Shown here: piece by piece, positions 7,138 to 8,493 of the stretch | Layout: each line of letters starts with the position of its first letter | Position numbering within the stretch: position 1 is the first letter of the stretch | From: Clostridium sp. UBA5530 | GTDB lineage: Bacteria; Bacillota; Clostridia; Clostridiales; Clostridiaceae | Length of the DNA stretch: 8,493 bases | Direction: 5' to 3' | NCBI GenBank assembly: GCA_002423705.1 | Contig: DINW01000033.1 | Span: 5,766 to 14,258, forward strand | The notes under the pieces: model-generated | Seen by the model: the letters and a program-made list of their open reading frames with translations, nothing else | Told to the model about the DNA's origin: nothing | The model's database searches: none | Translations under genes and position numbers: made by a program

Positions 7138-7307
7138 TTAATATAGCAGGTCTCCTGACTCGATATCATCCTACTTGCTTCTCCTTCCCAACTTAAGTTA
7201 GTGGATAGATATATAATATCTAAAAAGCTTTCGTCCTTCTTACAGTAGCGGGGGCTGTTGCAGATTCACACTGCATTCCCTTTCAATACTTTACGTAACT
7301 ACATTAA
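7138..7307 (-). ncRNA. Cobalamin (B12) riboswitch aptamer
   Basis: Read on the minus strand, this contains the hallmark B12 box AGTCAGGAGACCTGC (7146-7160 region). Upstream are GCCCCCGCTACTGT (conserved core) and the CCACT...GGGAAGG element (P5/L5 region). The ends TTAATGTAG (7307-7299) and CTATATTAA (7146-7138) pair over 9 bp with one G-U, forming P1 and fixing the boundaries. The aptamer of about 170 nt matches the family's size. It senses cobalamin in the nascent mRNA and here precedes a terminator, so the downstream five-gene transport block is predicted to be switched off when B12 is plentiful. Confidence 0.95.
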
Positions 7308-7332
7308 CACTTATTTTAAATTTTTAATTTTT

Positions 7333-7384
7333 ATTATAACAATGTCACAACATAGACATTACTATTTATTTATATAATTGTCAA
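7333..7384 (-). promoter_or_regulatory. Candidate promoter(s) of the riboswitch operon
   Basis: Two overlapping possibilities exist on the minus strand. One is a perfect -35 TTGACA (7384-7379) with a 17-nt spacer and a weak -10 TAATGT (7361-7356). The other is a perfect -10 TATAAT (7338-7333), 26 nt before the aptamer, with no good -35. The second would start transcription close to P1. The sequence alone does not choose between them. Confidence 0.5.
7341..7360. repeat. Inverted repeat AATGTC-N8-GACATT in the promoter region
   Basis: Perfect 6-bp inverted half-sites are separated by 8 nt. They overlap the weak -10 of the first candidate promoter and lie just upstream of the TATAAT of the second. 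The position suits an operator, but the half-sites are short and the region is AT-rich, so chance is a real alternative. Confidence 0.35.
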
Positions 7385-7455
7385 GTATTCGTTTACATTT
7401 CCATTTAATACATTTATAGTATTTAACTACGATTATATCCTCAATTACATTGTTT

Positions 7456-8349
7456 TTACTCTACTCTGGTATCCCCCATAAAAAAGAGAGCCACAGTTCC
7501 TTGCCCTGTATGAGACCCAATCACAGTGCCCACACTGTTAATAATGATTTTATCTTTTAATTGTGGAAGCTTCTGTTCAATTAGATTTTTTACTTTCATA
7601 GCATCTTCATAACAATCCGAATTGCTTATAAAACATTTTCCATTGTAACATTTTCCATCCTGAACATGCTGCTCCATCATCTGAACCATCTCTTCTATAA
7701 CCTTTCTTTTGGTTCGTACCTTTTTTCTAGGAATCAATCGTCCTAGATTATCCATATTTAAAAGGGGGCATATTCCAAGGATAGTTCCTACCATTGCCTC
7801 TGCTCCTGAAATTCTTCCACCTCTTTTGTAACTGGTGAGATCTGTTGAAAAAAACCAGTGATGAACCTTTAGTTTATGTTCTTCCGCCCATACATGTGCT
7901 TCTTCCAAGGTGCACCCACTATCACGCATATCTGCTATATAGTCTATCAAAAGGCCATAGCCAGATGATGCTCCCAATGAATCCACTATTTCTATTTTTC
8001 GTTCCGGATACTTTATAAGCAATTCACCCCTAGCTATATTAGCTGAATTATAGACTCCTGATAATCCCGAGGACAGACAAATATGAAGGATATCTTTTCC
8101 TGCCTTTAAATATGGCTCAAAAAACTTTTCAAATTCTTCACTATTTACCTGGGAAGTTGTTGGTGTAGCTCCTTTTTCAATCATCTGATAAAACTGATGA
8201 AATGGAATGCTCTGCCCCAAATCATCCATGTATTCTTTCCCATCCATCTGGAAATGAAAGCAGACATATGGAATCTGTCTTCTTTGAAAATATTCTTTTG
8301 TCATATCTGCTGTAGAGCAACAGGTTAAGATAAACTGATTCATATACAT
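7456..8349 (-). CDS. DegV family protein (fatty-acid-binding, FakB-like)
   Basis: A cytoplasmic protein of the DegV family, whose members bind a fatty acid and, in the studied cases, present it to the kinase FakA for phosphorylation. Numbering from the full open frame at 8403, it shows the family landmarks: CCSTADMT (28-35, the S/T-rich ligand loop), TPTTSQVNSEEF (81-92), LSSGLSGVYNSA (111-122), YKRGGRISGAEA (192-203) and SHTGQG (297-302). Length fits the family. I start at Met19 (8349-8347) because AAGGAG lies 7 nt upstream; Met21 (8343) is a near-equal choice. The longer frame to 8403 is rejected because it would begin at or before the predicted transcription start. It has its own promoter, so it is not part of the B12 block. 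Its base composition looks less AT-rich than its neighbours. I see no clear terminator after it. Confidence 0.9.
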   Translation of the reverse strand: MYMNQFILTCCSTADMTKEYFQRRQIPYVCFHFQMDGKEYMDDLGQSIPFHQFYQMIEKGATPTTSQVNSEEFEKFFEPYLKAGKDILHICLSSGLSGVYNSANIARGELLIKYPERKIEIVDSLGASSGYGLLIDYIADMRDSGCTLEEAHVWAEEHKLKVHHWFFSTDLTSYKRGGRISGAEAMVGTILGICPLLNMDNLGRLIPRKKVRTKRKVIEEMVQMMEQHVQDGKCYNGKCFISNSDCYEDAMKVKNLIEQKLPQLKDKIIINSVGTVIGSHTGQGTVALFFMGDTRVE

Positions 8350-8366
8350 TCCTTCTCTCCTTGTGT

Positions 8367-8380
8367 GCTGTTTAAACAGC
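8367..8380. repeat. 14-bp perfect palindrome in the degV leader
   Basis: GCTGTTTAAACAGC reads the same on both strands. It lies 4 nt upstream of the degV Shine-Dalgarno (AAGGAG, 8357-8362) and about 20 nt downstream of the predicted transcription start. It could be an operator for a regulator that blocks elongation, or a small RNA hairpin near the ribosome site. Confidence 0.5.
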
Positions 8381-8407
8381 CCTAAGTATCTCTTATTATA
8401 CACATAT

Positions 8408-8437
8408 ATTATATCCTAATAATGTATATATTATCAA
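8408..8437 (-). promoter_or_regulatory. Predicted housekeeping promoter of the degV gene
   Basis: On the minus strand the -35 TTGATA (8437-8432) matches 5 of 6 consensus bases, and the -10 TATAAT (8413-8408) matches all six, with an 18-nt spacer. Transcription should begin near 8401, giving a leader of about 50 nt. The remaining bases to 8493 show no gene I can support. Confidence 0.7.
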
Positions 8438-8493
8438 TTTTTTAAAATCCATCTATATTTTATCTCATGTTTACCTGCTGTAACACTCTACCC

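Noticed and set aside
8350..8403. Longer N-terminus for the DegV protein (start at 8403)
   Set aside because: It has no ribosome site, would begin at or upstream of the predicted transcription start, and adds 18 residues not typical of the family.

Overview
The window is AT-rich, low-GC Gram-positive DNA. The strong AGGAGG-type ribosome binding sites, an LPxTG sorting signal, a DegV-family gene and an ECF transporter all point to a clostridial Firmicute. I cannot name a species. Every convincing gene lies on the minus strand, so the window reads biologically from right (8493) to left (1).

Right end (about 7456-8440): a single degV-like gene (fatty-acid-binding family) with its own good promoter and a perfect 14-bp palindrome in its 5' leader. 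Next is a 584-base gene-free stretch (6872-7455). It holds a candidate promoter, a complete cobalamin (B12) riboswitch aptamer (about 7138-7307, with a clear B12 box), a strong intrinsic terminator (7024-7053), and then about 150 nt of leader with two more inverted repeats.

The riboswitch faces a tight five-gene block. (1) 4394-6871 encodes an 825-residue secreted protein: signal peptide, about eight PQQ-like beta-propeller blades, a helical repeat stalk, and a C-terminal LPQTG sortase signal. (2) 2895-4268 encodes a membrane-anchored DUF4430 protein (the domain related to the C-terminal part of transcobalamin and intrinsic factor). (3) 1994-2902 is an ECF transmembrane T component. (4) 333-2021 is a fused double ECF ATPase with a TTG start. 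(5) 1-354 is the start of an ECF S (substrate-binding membrane) component, cut by the window edge. Genes 2-5 overlap each other and are probably translationally coupled.

The most coherent reading is a B12-repressed cobalamin or corrinoid uptake operon. A cell-wall propeller protein and a membrane-tethered DUF4430 protein would capture substrate outside the membrane and pass it to a dedicated ECF transporter. The riboswitch, the transporter type and the surface architecture are seen in the sequence. That the propeller and DUF4430 proteins bind cobalamin is inference. The arrangement resembles, in logic but not in demonstrated homology, the surface beta-propeller B12 capture protein BtuG of Bacteroides.
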